NCBI GenBank assembly: GCA_958353395.1 | Contig: CATWSG010000007.1 | Coordinates: 8,913 to 72,912, forward strand | Length of the DNA: 64,000 nucleotides | Direction of reading: 5' to 3' | DNA from: an uncultured Collinsella sp. | GTDB lineage: Bacteria; Actinomycetota; Coriobacteriia; Coriobacteriales; Coriobacteriaceae | Part shown: one piece after another, positions 34,754 to 45,415 of the stretch | Layout: every line of letters starts with the position of its first letter | Position numbering within the stretch: position 1 is the stretch's first letter | Notes under the pieces: model-generated | What the model saw: the letters and a program-made list of their open reading frames with translations, nothing else | What the model was told of the DNA's origin: nothing | The model's database searches: none | Translations under genes and position numbers: made by a program

Positions 34754-35806
34754 CTAAACGAACCGTACCCCGAATCCGCGTTTGATGAACGGCAGCAGCT
34801 CCATTGCCTCGGGCGTGATATGGCCCGCAACGTTCATGCGCTCGTCACCGGGAAGATCGACCCGCGCAATCTCAAGCTCGCCTTCGTAGCGCCCATATCC
34901 GCTATTGCTCACAGCGATCGACCCCGCCTTTCGCGGCAGGCCGGCTCCGGAATCCGTCGGCACGGAATCCGGCTTAAGCGTCGTACGTGACTCCTGAGAC
35001 CTAAAGATGAGGACGCTCGAGTCGGGCCGGTCGTGATGAATCTGCCCGCGCACATAGGCATAACCGGGCTCAAGCTCGCATTGCAGGTCCACGTATCCGG
35101 CGGAAACTTGAGCAAACTGCGCCCAGCCCGCATCGGAAAGATCGGGGTCGCCGACCAACACAATGTCGCAATCGGCGCCATGTGCAAGCTCAAGCATATT
35201 GAGGGCAACCTTTGACGCGCGACCGCGCTGCGCCTCGACCGTCGGCAGTCCCTCGAATACCGGCCCGCGAACGTTAGCATCACCCGGCACAAAAGCCATG
35301 ATTTCGAATCCAAGCGCCGCAAGACGAAGATTCACCCGAGCAATGTCCTCCAGAGCTAAACCGGTATAAGGCTTGGGGTAAAAATTGTGGCAGGCGGCAA
35401 AACGAGTCACATCGGCGCCGGCTTCACGCCACGATGCGATTTCATCAGAACTCACCGTCGATGCATTGACCACAATGCGAAATACACCGGACAGCTCCGC
35501 GACCCGCTGGGCGCTAAAGCCATAGTCCAAACGAAGGTATTCCAACCCCAGATCGCGCAGGTCCTCGATGCGCTCAAGCCCGAGCAAATCGCACGTGCGA
35601 GGCCCCACATCGGCAATGAGCGCAATGCCGCGGGCGGAAAGCAGCGACAGCACATGACGGACTTTATCGGCATACGCCGCTCCCCCATCCTCGGGAATAT
35701 GCAGCGAGGTGAACGCATAGCGCGCACCCGCCGCGGCACCGCACTCAATCGTCCGCTCAATATCCTGCAGAGGGCTGGAAAGATAAATCGAAATACCCGT
35801 TTTCAC
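34754..35806 (-). CDS. mupG: MupG-family 6-phospho-N-acetylmuramidase (DUF871)
   Basis: 350 aa from GTG, with AGGAG 9 nt upstream. TIM-barrel-like N-terminal part (ISIYLSSPL, TSLHIPED, ADVGPRT, LRLDYGF, NASTV, HNFYPKPYTGL) and a cyclophilin-like C-terminal domain, as in DUF871 proteins. MupG cleaves imported MurNAc-6P-GlcNAc to MurNAc-6P and GlcNAc. Last gene of the MurNAc cluster. Separated from murP by a clear terminator hairpin at 35824-35856, so it may be expressed at a different level. Confidence 0.85.
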   Translation of the reverse strand: MKTGISIYLSSPLQDIERTIECGAAAGARYAFTSLHIPEDGGAAYADKVRHVLSLLSARGIALIADVGPRTCDLLGLERIEDLRDLGLEYLRLDYGFSAQRVAELSGVFRIVVNASTVSSDEIASWREAGADVTRFAACHNFYPKPYTGLALEDIARVNLRLAALGFEIMAFVPGDANVRGPVFEGLPTVEAQRGRASKVALNMLELAHGADCDIVLVGDPDLSDAGWAQFAQVSAGYVDLQCELEPGYAYVRGQIHHDRPDSSVLIFRSQESRTTLKPDSVPTDSGAGLPRKAGSIAVSNSGYGRYEGELEIARVDLPGDERMNVAGHITPEAMELLPFIKRGFGVRFV

Positions 35807-35823
35807 GCTTCAACGCTCCTTTA

Positions 35824-35856
35824 AAAAAGGCCGGCGGAGCAGTTAACCCCGCCGGC
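35824..35856 (-). terminator. Intercistronic terminator or attenuator between murP and mupG
   Basis: GCCGGCGG and CCGCCGGC stem followed on the minus strand by TTTTTTAA, ending 17 bp before the mupG start and touching its RBS. A full rho-independent form inside an apparent operon. Confidence 0.75.
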
Positions 35857-35923
35857 ACAACCATAGCATCAAGAAATCTGCCGCGCTCCGCGAGCCCCGA
35901 GCAACACGGCTCGCGATATCAAA

Positions 35924-37354
35924 CTACTCGCCAAAGAACTCGTTGATCTTCTGCTCGTCGACGCCAAAGAACCACGTCAGGACAAAGCCGGCGGCATAGG
36001 CAAGCAGCATAGCGGCAACGTAGCCGAGCTGCTGGCCAGGAACGACGATCAGCAGGCCAAACAGACCGGAAACGCCCTGAGAAACCGTGCCGATGTGAAG
36101 CAGCGCCGCGAGCGCGCCGCCAAACCCGGCACCCAGGCAGGCCGTCACAAACGGACGAACGAGCGGCAGCGTAACAGCATACATCAGAGGCTCGCCCACA
36201 CCCAGGATTCCAACGGGAATGGACTCTGCGACGTACTTCTTGAGCTTGGCGTTCTTGGTCTTAAAGTACAGCGCCAAACCGGCACCGACCTGGCCGCCGC
36301 CAGCCATCATAAGGATGGGAAGCAGGTAATTGATGCCCTTGGTAGCTCCGTCGGGATCGTTGAGCATAGCGTGGATCGGCGTGAGCGCCTGATGCAGGCC
36401 GACGGACACCAGCGGCAAGAAGCCTGCCGACAGGATATAGCCGCCCAGGACGCCCAGCTTCTCGAAGATAAAGGTCAAAACGCTAAAGATGGCAGTCGTC
36501 AGCCATGCGCCAACCGGCTGGATGACGAGCATCAGAGCAAAGGCGCCGATGATGAGCACCAGCAGCGGGGACAAGAACGTGTCGAGTGCGTTGGGCATAA
36601 CCTTGCGAATCTGACGCTCCATCCAGGCAAAAAATGCGCCAGCGATGAGAGCCGCGATCATGCCACCCGCCGCGGGGTTGTACTGCGCATTGGTGAGCGG
36701 CAGCAGAATGGCAGTGGCAGGATCAGCCGCGCCAGGCGCAAGCAGGGGCATGGCACTGTTGGCGATACACATCATGCCGGCGATGCCGCCCAGCGCAGCG
36801 GAGCCACCAAACTCACGTGCCGCGTTATAGCCCACCAAGATGGGCAGATAGGCAAACAGGGCCCAGCCCATGGAACGAATGCCCTGGTACCACCACTCGC
36901 CTGCAAGCGCGCCTGCCGTCGAGACGTTAATGACGTTGCAGATACCGTTGATGAGGCCAGCCGCAATGATGCCGGGAAGCAGGGCGACGAAGACATTGGA
37001 AATCTTCTTGAGGAAGGCCTGAACCGGCTTGGACTCGTACTTGGCTTTCTGCGCGGCCTTGTTTGTGGCCGCAGCGTCAACCACGCTCTCGTCGGCAACG
37101 CCTTTCGCAAGGCCGGTGAGCTTGGAGAACTCCTCGAGCACCTTATTCACCTTGCCCGGACCCAGCACGATCTGCATCGTGTCGTCCTCGACCAGGCCCA
37201 TCACGCCGTCGAGCGCCTTAATACCCTCCGTGTCGACGTTGCCCGTGTCTTTGACGGTCACGCGCAGGCGCGTCATGCACGCCGCGTTTGCGAGCACGTT
37301 GTCTTTACCGCCCAAAAGGTCCAGCAGCTTTTGAGCCAGCTCTTTGTTCGTCAT
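35924..37354 (-). CDS. murP: PTS system N-acetylmuramic acid EIIBC component
   Basis: 476 aa. N-terminal EIIB domain with the phospho-cysteine C26 (AACMTRLRV), then an EIIC membrane domain of about ten helices with conserved GEPLMYAVTLP. No EIIA; it would borrow one. Imports and phosphorylates MurNAc or MurNAc-GlcNAc at C6. RBS AGGAGGAGTT. The neighbours murQ and mupG support MurNAc rather than another sugar. Confidence 0.88.
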   Translation of the reverse strand: MTNKELAQKLLDLLGGKDNVLANAACMTRLRVTVKDTGNVDTEGIKALDGVMGLVEDDTMQIVLGPGKVNKVLEEFSKLTGLAKGVADESVVDAAATNKAAQKAKYESKPVQAFLKKISNVFVALLPGIIAAGLINGICNVINVSTAGALAGEWWYQGIRSMGWALFAYLPILVGYNAAREFGGSAALGGIAGMMCIANSAMPLLAPGAADPATAILLPLTNAQYNPAAGGMIAALIAGAFFAWMERQIRKVMPNALDTFLSPLLVLIIGAFALMLVIQPVGAWLTTAIFSVLTFIFEKLGVLGGYILSAGFLPLVSVGLHQALTPIHAMLNDPDGATKGINYLLPILMMAGGGQVGAGLALYFKTKNAKLKKYVAESIPVGILGVGEPLMYAVTLPLVRPFVTACLGAGFGGALAALLHIGTVSQGVSGLFGLLIVVPGQQLGYVAAMLLAYAAGFVLTWFFGVDEQKINEFFGE

Positions 37355-37411
37355 AACTCCTCCTTATATTGGGTATCTCGTCTAGATGTCATATCAGCTC
37401 ACGCCGTGCAC

Positions 37412-38335
<924 letters not shown>

Positions 38336-38345
38336 TTCATTCACC

Positions 38346-39197
38346 TCATCTTTCCTGTTTCTCGATGTAGTTTTGCTTTATGACATGCGTCGCCCGTTCG
38401 TAGTCGCTGGCAACGTAAGCAGCGTACAGGGCATCGACAACCATAAGCTGGGCCATACGCGAAGCCATGGCACCGCTGCGGACCAAGGGTTCACTCGCAG
38501 CGACGCCGAGCACGGCATCGGCCATGGTGGCAAGCTTGGATGATCCATCTACTTTGGTAACGGCCACAACGGGACAGTTGTGACGTTGAGCCTCGGCGGT
38601 GCAGTCCAGCACCTCTTGCGTCAAGCCCGAGTAGCTAAAGGCGATTGCCATATCGCCCTCATGCATGTTCTTGGCACATAAGAGCTGATCATGCCAGTCG
38701 TCGTACAGATGGCACTCTTTGTCGACACGCATGAGCTTTTGCGCCAGGTCGTGCGCGACCAAACGAGAGGCACCAATACCGAACAGATTGACCGCGCGTG
38801 CCCGCTTAAGACGGGCCGCGCATCGCTCCAAGACGGTGTAATCGAGCGTTCGCGCCGTCGCCTCGATTGTGCGCACGTTGCTTTTCATCACCTTCCCCAC
38901 GATACGTTCGACGCTGTCATCCATGGAGATGTCCTCGAGGGCTATGTCTTTCTTGTCACCTAAGAGCGCCTGCTCGGCAATCAGTTCGCGCTGGAACTCC
39001 TTGTAGCCCGCAAAACCCAAACGCTTGCAAAAGCGCAAAATGCTCGAGGGCGAGGAGAACGTGACATCGGCAAGACCGCGGACGGACAGCCCGACCACCT
39101 CGTGCGGATGAGCGCTTACATATGCGATGACATTGCGTTCCGCCGGGCTCGCGCTGAGCTCACGCTCGCGAAGCCGCAAAAGCAATCCGTTTGCCAT
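38346..39197 (-). CDS. RpiR/MurR-family transcriptional regulator
   Basis: 283 aa; ATG at 39197 with GGAGG 8 nt upstream (a GTG at 39206 overlaps that RBS). HTH in the first 80 residues (LADVTFSSPSSILRFCKRLGF), then a SIS sugar-phosphate domain (FGIGASRLVAHDLAQK). First gene of the MurNAc operon, so probably responds to MurNAc-6P like MurR. Confidence 0.88.
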   Translation of the reverse strand: MANGLLLRLRERELSASPAERNVIAYVSAHPHEVVGLSVRGLADVTFSSPSSILRFCKRLGFAGYKEFQRELIAEQALLGDKKDIALEDISMDDSVERIVGKVMKSNVRTIEATARTLDYTVLERCAARLKRARAVNLFGIGASRLVAHDLAQKLMRVDKECHLYDDWHDQLLCAKNMHEGDMAIAFSYSGLTQEVLDCTAEAQRHNCPVVAVTKVDGSSKLATMADAVLGVAASEPLVRSGAMASRMAQLMVVDALYAAYVASDYERATHVIKQNYIEKQER

Positions 39198-39296
39198 CTC
39201 AAACACCTCCGTTGAGAAGAATTAAAGACCAACGAACGATTCGTACCGGATACAAACAGCTTTTGCGGTACATTGTGCCGCATCGTGGCGCACAAA

Positions 39297-39320
39297 GGGC
39301 GAGCGTTCTACCGCTCGCCC
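39297..39320 (-). terminator. Hairpin after the VanZ-like gene
   Basis: GGGCGAGCG / CGCTCGCCC 9-bp stem, 6-nt loop; short T-run (TTTG) on the minus strand. Confidence 0.6.
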
Positions 39321-39401
39321 CTCAAATCCGACCGCTCGGAAATACGCGCGACACAAAATAATTCAACAAGGTCGCATTATCAGAAACGGGTTTGTTACCG
39401 G

Positions 39402-39983
39402 CTAGCGCCTCGCATGGGCGCCGATCGGCCGAGTCGCATGGCGCACTAACGCCGCCGCCAGCAATACCAACAGCATGGCGGTGACATAGCCCGCAGCATC
39501 GAATCCTAAATCGATAACGTCGAAATGCCTGCCGGGAACAAAGATCTTATGTACCTGATCGCCAACGGAGCAGGCGGCGCAAAAGAGCAATACGGGCACG
39601 CAACGGGAGCATACGCTCCACGGACGCCTGGAAAAGCAAACCACGACCACGGAGGCGAATAATCCGACGAAGAAAAACTCTACGGTATGGGCAACGCGAC
39701 GGACGTTTGTGCCCACCCGCATGCGAATGGAAGCAAGTCGGCCAGACCGGACATTCGAGGCAGCCGAATCGGCGCCTCCGGTCATTCCGTTCTCCGTCTG
39801 GGCTTCACCCGTGGCATCGGCAGCCTGAACGCCCGTAGCCTGACCCTCCACCACACGCGCGGTGGACTCGCTCAGCAACGACGTCTGCACCGCGTTTTGC
39901 TCCGTCAGCACCCAGATGCCCGCCAGCGTTGCAGCGAACAGAACGATCGCGGTCCATCCGATTATTTGTTTTACGCGAGCCAA
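39402..39983 (-). CDS. VanZ-like membrane protein
   Basis: 193 aa from a TTG start (AGGAGG 7 nt upstream; no ATG fits). Helix at about 7-25, a hydrophilic Gly/Ala/Thr-rich segment, then the VanZ core of three helices (AHTVEFFFVGLFASVVVV, LLFCAACSVGDQVHKIF, FDVIDLGFDAAGYVTAML). VanZ-like proteins affect glycopeptide resistance or envelope in some hosts; the role here is unknown. Single gene. Confidence 0.8.
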   Translation of the reverse strand: MARVKQIIGWTAIVLFAATLAGIWVLTEQNAVQTSLLSESTARVVEGQATGVQAADATGEAQTENGMTGGADSAASNVRSGRLASIRMRVGTNVRRVAHTVEFFFVGLFASVVVVCFSRRPWSVCSRCVPVLLFCAACSVGDQVHKIFVPGRHFDVIDLGFDAAGYVTAMLLVLLAAALVRHATRPIGAHARR

Positions 39984-40087
39984 GGGCCAACCTCCTTTTT
40001 TGAATATCAGCGAGTGTAGCCACAAATGGCATCGTCACCGTATCAAAATTTGAATCGCAACAGGAAGCGACAAAGCGACGCAAACCC

Positions 40088-40693
40088 CTACCCCGCCTCG
40101 CGCATCCAGCGATCGAACGTCCCCACGCACACGCCCAGGCATTTTGCTGCCTGGCTGCGGGTAATATCGCCTGCCTCATAGCTATCGCGCACCAGCTCAA
40201 ACTGAGGAGGGCACGGCTTGCGAGGTCGACCGAAACGGACCCCTCGCGCTCGCGCCGCTGCAATCCCCTCCGCCTGGCGCCGATGGATATTCTCGCGCTC
40301 CACCTGCGCCACGTAGCTCAGCAGTTGCAGCACAATATCGGCAATCAGGGTGTTGGTCACATCCGGCGCGCCGCTGGCCCTGACGCGCGTGTCAAGCAAT
40401 GGCATGTCCAACACCACAATGGCAACCCCGAGCTCCTTGGTAATGCGTCGCCATTCCTCAAGAATCTCGGAGTAATTACGGCCAAGTCGGTCGATAGAAA
40501 GCACCACCAGTACGTCCCCGTCTCCCAGGACGTGCAGCAGCTCGCGATAACGCGGTCGATCGAAGTCCTTGCCGCTCGCATGGTCGGCATAAATATTCGC
40601 CGAGCCCACGCCATAGGCGCCCAGCGCATCCAGCTGCCGATTAAGGTTCTGATCGCGCGAACTCACCCGCGCATAACCGTACACCGTCGCCAT
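40088..40693 (-). CDS. Serine recombinase (resolvase/invertase family)
   Basis: 201 aa. Catalytic serine in YARVSSRDQN (second or third Ser, about residue 10-11), DRLGRNYSEI with the conserved arginine, and a C-terminal HTH (DITRSQAAKCLGVCVGTFDRWM). Full length for the resolvase group. No transposase or obvious res sites nearby; a palindromic repeat is directly upstream at 40715-40748. May be an invertase or a remnant of a lost element. Confidence 0.85.
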   Translation of the reverse strand: MATVYGYARVSSRDQNLNRQLDALGAYGVGSANIYADHASGKDFDRPRYRELLHVLGDGDVLVVLSIDRLGRNYSEILEEWRRITKELGVAIVVLDMPLLDTRVRASGAPDVTNTLIADIVLQLLSYVAQVERENIHRRQAEGIAAARARGVRFGRPRKPCPPQFELVRDSYEAGDITRSQAAKCLGVCVGTFDRWMREAG

Positions 40694-40714
40694 CTCATCC
40701 CCGCTTTCTTGTAA

Positions 40715-40748
40715 ACCTGCCAAAAGGGACAGGTTTATTTTGGTAGGT
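40715..40748. repeat. CCTGCCAAAA palindrome, copy 1
   Basis: ACCTGCCAAAA and TTTTGGTAGGT around GGGACAGGTTTA. Nearly the same block occurs at 52901-52935. Overlaps the promoter area of the serine recombinase. Confidence 0.7.
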
Positions 40749-40817
40749 TTTACCTCTCAAATAGCAGGTAAGCGGGCGGCCGAGCAGACGGCAAGGTAGC
40801 CACGATTCAAATGCGAA

Positions 40818-40839
40818 GGGCGGTCCCGAAAGGCCGCCC
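40818..40839 (-). terminator. Hairpin after RNase R gene
   Basis: GGGCGG / CCGCCC with a 10-nt loop, 30 bp after the rnr stop. Modest stem and no strong T-run. Confidence 0.5.
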
Positions 40840-40869
40840 TCCGCTCTCTCACCATGAGTCGGGATTTGG

Positions 40870-43005
40870 CTAATGGATAAGCTTAAAGTCCAAGTGCCCA
40901 CGCGTGGTATTGACGCGCGAGACCTCGACAATCACGCGCTGACCCAGTTCATAGCGAGTCCCCGTGTCGGCGCCCGTCAGCGTAAGCGCGTCCTCGTCAA
41001 ACTCGAACCACTCGTTGCCCAGGCTCTTGATCGAAACCAAGCCTTCGACCTGCGTTAGGTCCAAGCGCACAAAGAGGCCCATGCTGCTAACCCACGAGAC
41101 GGTTCCGGCATAGCGCTCGCCCAGACGGTCCTCATAGTACTGGGCAATCTTGATCTTTTGCGTCGCATGGCTGGCGGCATCTGCCGCGCGCTCGGCATCG
41201 CTACATGCGCGGCAGATCTGCGGCAGAATGCGCGGCAGCGACTCGCGCCCCTTGCCGATCAGCCGCGGCGTACGGACCAAGGCGTCCTTGCCGCCGAGCT
41301 GCTCATAGGCCAACTGCAGTTTGAGCACGCGGTGCACCACCAGATCGGGGTAGCGACGGATGGGACTCGTAAAGTGACAGTAGCACGGCGCGGCGAGCGC
41401 AAAGTGGCCCTCGTTGCGCGGCTTGTACAGCGCGCGCTGCATGCTGCGCAGAAGCAGCGTGTTGACGAGCGGTGCGTTGGCCGTACCGGCGGCAGCATCA
41501 ACTGCAGCCTGCAGCTCATCGGGGCTCCCCAGGGCAATACCGGCAGCACGGCGATCGTCGATGATGCCTAGCTGCGCCAGCGCAACGGCAGCACCGTGCA
41601 GGCTATCGGGGCTCGGATCCTCATGCACGCGATAGCAGGCCTCGATATCACGGTCTGCCAGCCACTCTGCAACGCACTCGTTGGCGAGCAGCATAGCTTC
41701 CTCGATAAGCGACGTGGCACACGAACGTTCACGCGCCACAATCTGCACGGGCACTCCGTCCTCATCCAATAGAGCGCGAATCTCGACCGTGTCAAAATCG
41801 ACTGAGCCGCGGGCGCGACGAATGCGACGGCGAAGTTCGGCGAGTTCGTTGGCGGCGACAAGGAAATCGCCGAGGTCGACGTTGTAGCCGCGGGCGGCCT
41901 CCTCGCACGCAAGACCGCGCTCAAGCGCTTCCTCGCGCGAGGCCTCGGCAGCCGCAACATCCTCGGCTGCACCCTCCAGCACCGAATACTCAACCGCGCC
42001 GGCACGCACCAGCAGCGCCTCGGCGCCGTCATAGTCCATACGCACACGCGAGCGAATCACGCTGGGATACGGATCGTAATGCCGCACGCGACCCTGCGCA
42101 TCGAGCTCGATATCGACGGTAAACGCAAGACGGTCCTCGTCAGGGCGAAGCGAGCACAGGTCATTGGACAGGCGTTCGGGCAGCATGGGAAGCACGCGAT
42201 CGGCCAGATACACCGATGTCGTACGATGGCGAGCCTCAAGATCGATATGCCCGTCCCAAGCCACATAGTGTGAAACGTCGGCGATATGCACACCCAGCTT
42301 GTAGCCACCCTCGGGCGTGCGCTCCAATGAAATGGCATCGTCAAAGTCGCGCGCGTCGACCGGGTCGATCGTGATGACAAAGCGGTCGCGCAGATCGCGG
42401 CGGAGCGGGTCCTTAAGCGCCGCGGACACATCGAGCGAAAGCCCCTCGGCCTCGTCTAGCGCGGCCTCGGGATAGCTATCGGTATAGCCGTAACGCGCCA
42501 TCACATATTGAACGCCCAAATCGGGCGCGTCATCTCCGCCAATGCGGCGTTCGATCGTCACGGTGCCCGATTCCAGGCGCGTCGGGTAGGTCAAAATGCG
42601 TGCGACAACGGCATCACCCGGGTGGACGCCCAGACGATCCGCCGAGGTATCCTCGGGCAGAATGAAGAAGTCGGCCTTCAGACGCGAATCGAGCGGCTCG
42701 ATCACACCGAGCGGACCGGCGGTCTGGTACGTGCCCACCACGCTTATGGCTGCGCGCTCAACCACGCCTTCGATCACGGCGCGACGCTCGCCATGCGGGC
42801 TGTTCTTAATGCTCACGGCAACGGTATCGCCGTCCATGATCTCACGCTTACCGCGGCCCATGACCTTGTAGTCGCCGTTTTCGGTTACAACGTAGGCACT
42901 GTGCTCATGGAGCTGCACACGCCCGGTCAGGCTCGGACGGCGTTCGCTGCGCACCGGCCCGCGCTTATTGCGAGCTCCACGCTTATGCTTGTTATTGCGC
43001 CCCAT
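40870..43005 (-). CDS. rnr: Ribonuclease R
   Basis: 711 aa. N-terminal OB-like region, then the RNB catalytic domain with FVITIDPVDARDFDDAIS (metal-binding aspartates) and HIADVSHYV, and a C-terminal S1 domain (GTVSWVSSMGLFVRLD). A 3'-to-5' exonuclease for structured RNA, also active with SmpB/tmRNA in other species. The very basic N-terminus (NNKHKRGARNKRGPVR) differs from E. coli, whose basic tail is C-terminal. RBS AGGAGG. Confidence 0.93.
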   Translation of the reverse strand: MGRNNKHKRGARNKRGPVRSERRPSLTGRVQLHEHSAYVVTENGDYKVMGRGKREIMDGDTVAVSIKNSPHGERRAVIEGVVERAAISVVGTYQTAGPLGVIEPLDSRLKADFFILPEDTSADRLGVHPGDAVVARILTYPTRLESGTVTIERRIGGDDAPDLGVQYVMARYGYTDSYPEAALDEAEGLSLDVSAALKDPLRRDLRDRFVITIDPVDARDFDDAISLERTPEGGYKLGVHIADVSHYVAWDGHIDLEARHRTTSVYLADRVLPMLPERLSNDLCSLRPDEDRLAFTVDIELDAQGRVRHYDPYPSVIRSRVRMDYDGAEALLVRAGAVEYSVLEGAAEDVAAAEASREEALERGLACEEAARGYNVDLGDFLVAANELAELRRRIRRARGSVDFDTVEIRALLDEDGVPVQIVARERSCATSLIEEAMLLANECVAEWLADRDIEACYRVHEDPSPDSLHGAAVALAQLGIIDDRRAAGIALGSPDELQAAVDAAAGTANAPLVNTLLLRSMQRALYKPRNEGHFALAAPCYCHFTSPIRRYPDLVVHRVLKLQLAYEQLGGKDALVRTPRLIGKGRESLPRILPQICRACSDAERAADAASHATQKIKIAQYYEDRLGERYAGTVSWVSSMGLFVRLDLTQVEGLVSIKSLGNEWFEFDEDALTLTGADTGTRYELGQRVIVEVSRVNTTRGHLDFKLIH

Positions 43006-43086
43006 GGCGCCTCCTAACTATCGATTGCGAACTCCAAAGAGTCTACCCAAATGATTCGCTTTCCTGCCGTCCCCTAGGGATCAAAA

Positions 43087-43116
43087 AACGGGCCGCCCCA
43101 TAAGAGACGACCCGTT
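43087..43116 (-). terminator. Terminator after ftsX
   Basis: AACGGG / CCCGTT stem (extended by partial pairing) followed on the minus strand by TTTTTTG. Confidence 0.7.
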
Positions 43117-43140
43117 GGAAGGGGTGAATTCCAGGCATGC

Positions 43141-44061
43141 TTACACGCGCAGGTAGCGGCGCATGGCGATGGCAGAACCAAAGAGACCGATAATCACGCC
43201 GACCAGAATCAGCGCAGCATAGGTCACCAGGTAGTACTGCATCGGCAGGGCAAACGACATCCAGCCGATGCTCTCCTGCAGACGCGGAATCATCAGATTG
43301 CGCAGCAGCTCCAGAACGCCGATGGAAAGCAGCGAGCCCAAAATGGCCTGCAGCACGCCCTCGGTGATAAACGGGCCACGAATGAAGCCGTTGCTGGCGC
43401 CGACCAGACGCATAATCGCAATCTCACGACGACGCGCCGTGATGGACAGGCGAATCGTGTTGTTGATGAAGATGAATGCGATAAAGGTCAGAAGGCCAAC
43501 GAGCACCACGGCGGCGATGCGGATGTAGTTGGTCACCTGGAACAGGCGGCTCACTTCCTCCTGGCCGTACAGCACGCTCGCGTTGACGTCGCCGTCATCC
43601 GCGATCTTCTGGAAATCGGCATCCTTCTTGAGCTTCTTGGCCGTGCTCTCGACCTTGGACGGATCGTCCATCTCAATAGCGAAGGAAGCCGGCAGCGGGT
43701 TCTGGCCATCGAGCGCGCTCATGGTGGCATCGGCGTTGCCCGACATCTTGCTCGTATACTCGGCCAGCGCGTCGTCCTTGTCCTTATAGGTCACGGACTT
43801 GACGTTATTCCACGTCTTAAGCTCGGCCTCAAAAGCCTGAACATCGGCCTGATCGGCGTCATCACTAATGAACGCGTTGATGACAACCTGATCCTCGACG
43901 GTGCCGATCACGGAGTTCAGCATCGCAGAGCCCATGATGAACAGGCCGATGATAAACAGCGAAAGGAAGATCGTGATGACGGCGCCGAGCGAGGTAGTCC
44001 AGTTACGGAAGAAGTGGCTGATTGCCTCTTTGAAGGAGTAGCCTACGTTAGTTGGTGCCAT
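43141..44061 (-). CDS. ftsX: Cell division protein FtsX
   Basis: 306 aa. Cytoplasmic N-terminus, helix 1 (AVITIFLSLFIIGLFIMG), an extracellular domain of about 120 residues and three more helices with a FtsX permease signature (NNTIRLSITARRREIAIMRLVGAS). With FtsE it activates peptidoglycan hydrolases at the septum. Starts inside the end of ftsE (14-bp overlap). Confidence 0.93.
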   Translation of the reverse strand: MAPTNVGYSFKEAISHFFRNWTTSLGAVITIFLSLFIIGLFIMGSAMLNSVIGTVEDQVVINAFISDDADQADVQAFEAELKTWNNVKSVTYKDKDDALAEYTSKMSGNADATMSALDGQNPLPASFAIEMDDPSKVESTAKKLKKDADFQKIADDGDVNASVLYGQEEVSRLFQVTNYIRIAAVVLVGLLTFIAFIFINNTIRLSITARRREIAIMRLVGASNGFIRGPFITEGVLQAILGSLLSIGVLELLRNLMIPRLQESIGWMSFALPMQYYLVTYAALILVGVIIGLFGSAIAMRRYLRV

Positions 44062-45268
44062 AGTTGCCGTAACCTCCCCTCTCCTGGTCGCGGATGACGT
44101 GGCCGCCCTCGAGGGCGATCACGCGACGGTGCATGCTATCGACCATCTCGCGGTCGTGTGTGGCGACGATCACGGTGGTGCCGGTGCGGTTAATACGCTC
44201 AAGCAGCTTCATGATGCCCAGCGAGATCGCCGGGTCGAGGTTGCCCGTGGGCTCGTCGCAGATCAGCAGCGGCGGACGGTTGACCATAGCACGGGCGACG
44301 GCAACGCGCTGCTGCTCGCCACCGGAAAGCTGGTCGGGCAGCGAGTCCATCTGATCGGCCAGACCGACCAGGCGCAGCACCTCGGGCACCTGGCTGCGAA
44401 TGACGCCCTTGGGCTTGCCGATGCACTGCAGGGCAAACGCCACGTTTTCGTAGGCGGTCTTTTGCGGCAGAAGCTTAAAGTCCTGGAACACGGCGCCAAT
44501 CTGGCGGCGCAGGAACGGAACCTTGCGGTTCTTGATCTTCATGAGGTCCTGACCGGCAACCAGGATGCGGCCGCTCGTCGGCTTGACGTCGCGGTTGAGC
44601 GTCGACAGCAGCGTGGTCTTACCCGAGCCGGAGTGACCAACCAGGAAGACGAACTCGCCCGGATAGATCTCGATGTTGATGTCGTCGAGTGCAGGCTTGT
44701 TGGGCTGTGCCGGATAGATCTTGGTGACATGCTCCATAAGGATGACGGGCTCGACACCGGCCTGCTTGGCCATCTTCTTGCGGCTGGCCTGCGGATCGAT
44801 GGGCGCAAACACCGACGTAAAATCGGGGTTGTTGAGCGCGTTATCGAGGCTTGCGACCTCGGCGGCCTGATCGCTCTCGACCACCGGGGCAGCAGGCTGC
44901 GTGGGGTCGGGAATAGCGGCAAAGAGACCGGACTGCGCAGGCTGAGGAGCCGGCGTCGCAGGGGCCATGGGGTCGGGAATGCCGGCCATGGTAGGCTGCG
45001 GCGTGGCGGCGCCAGCCTGAGGCTGCTCCACGCGAGCGGTCACGGCCTGAACGGGCTCAAAACCCGCCGCGCCGGAAAGCGCGACATCGCTGGTTGGATT
45101 GTAGGCAAAGGGATCGGATGCCGGCTGTGCCTGATCTGCCGGCTGAGCGGGGGCCTGAGCAACAGGCTGGCCCTCTGAATCCGGAGTGGCGAAACGACTG
45201 CCCTGGACGCCTGCCTGCGTCTTGGGGGCATCATCGCCCGCACCGGAGGTACGGAAGTGGTTACCCAC
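44048..45268 (-). CDS. ftsE: Cell division ATP-binding protein FtsE with long N-terminal extension
   Basis: 406 aa from a GTG with AAGGAGCACCA upstream. The ABC domain occupies about residues 175-400: Walker A GHSGSGKT, signature LSGGEQQRVAVARA, Walker B LLICDEPTGNLDP. The first 170 residues are Pro/Ala/Gln-rich, low complexity and probably disordered; FtsE is normally about 230 aa. The extension has good reading-frame continuity and a clear RBS, so it is probably real. Works with FtsX. Confidence 0.9.
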   Translation of the reverse strand: MGNHFRTSGAGDDAPKTQAGVQGSRFATPDSEGQPVAQAPAQPADQAQPASDPFAYNPTSDVALSGAAGFEPVQAVTARVEQPQAGAATPQPTMAGIPDPMAPATPAPQPAQSGLFAAIPDPTQPAAPVVESDQAAEVASLDNALNNPDFTSVFAPIDPQASRKKMAKQAGVEPVILMEHVTKIYPAQPNKPALDDINIEIYPGEFVFLVGHSGSGKTTLLSTLNRDVKPTSGRILVAGQDLMKIKNRKVPFLRRQIGAVFQDFKLLPQKTAYENVAFALQCIGKPKGVIRSQVPEVLRLVGLADQMDSLPDQLSGGEQQRVAVARAMVNRPPLLICDEPTGNLDPAISLGIMKLLERINRTGTTVIVATHDREMVDSMHRRVIALEGGHVIRDQERGGYGNYGTN

Positions 45269-45415
45269 TGGTGCTCCTTATCGTCGTGCGTTTAAACTAC
45301 ATGAGCGCTTTGTATTTTAGCAGTATTAGCTTTGCTGCACATAAGAAGCATGGCGTGCTTAGGGATCCCGTCGGCCGGGCACAGGGCTACTCTCCAAATC
45401 GTCCTCGGACATGTC

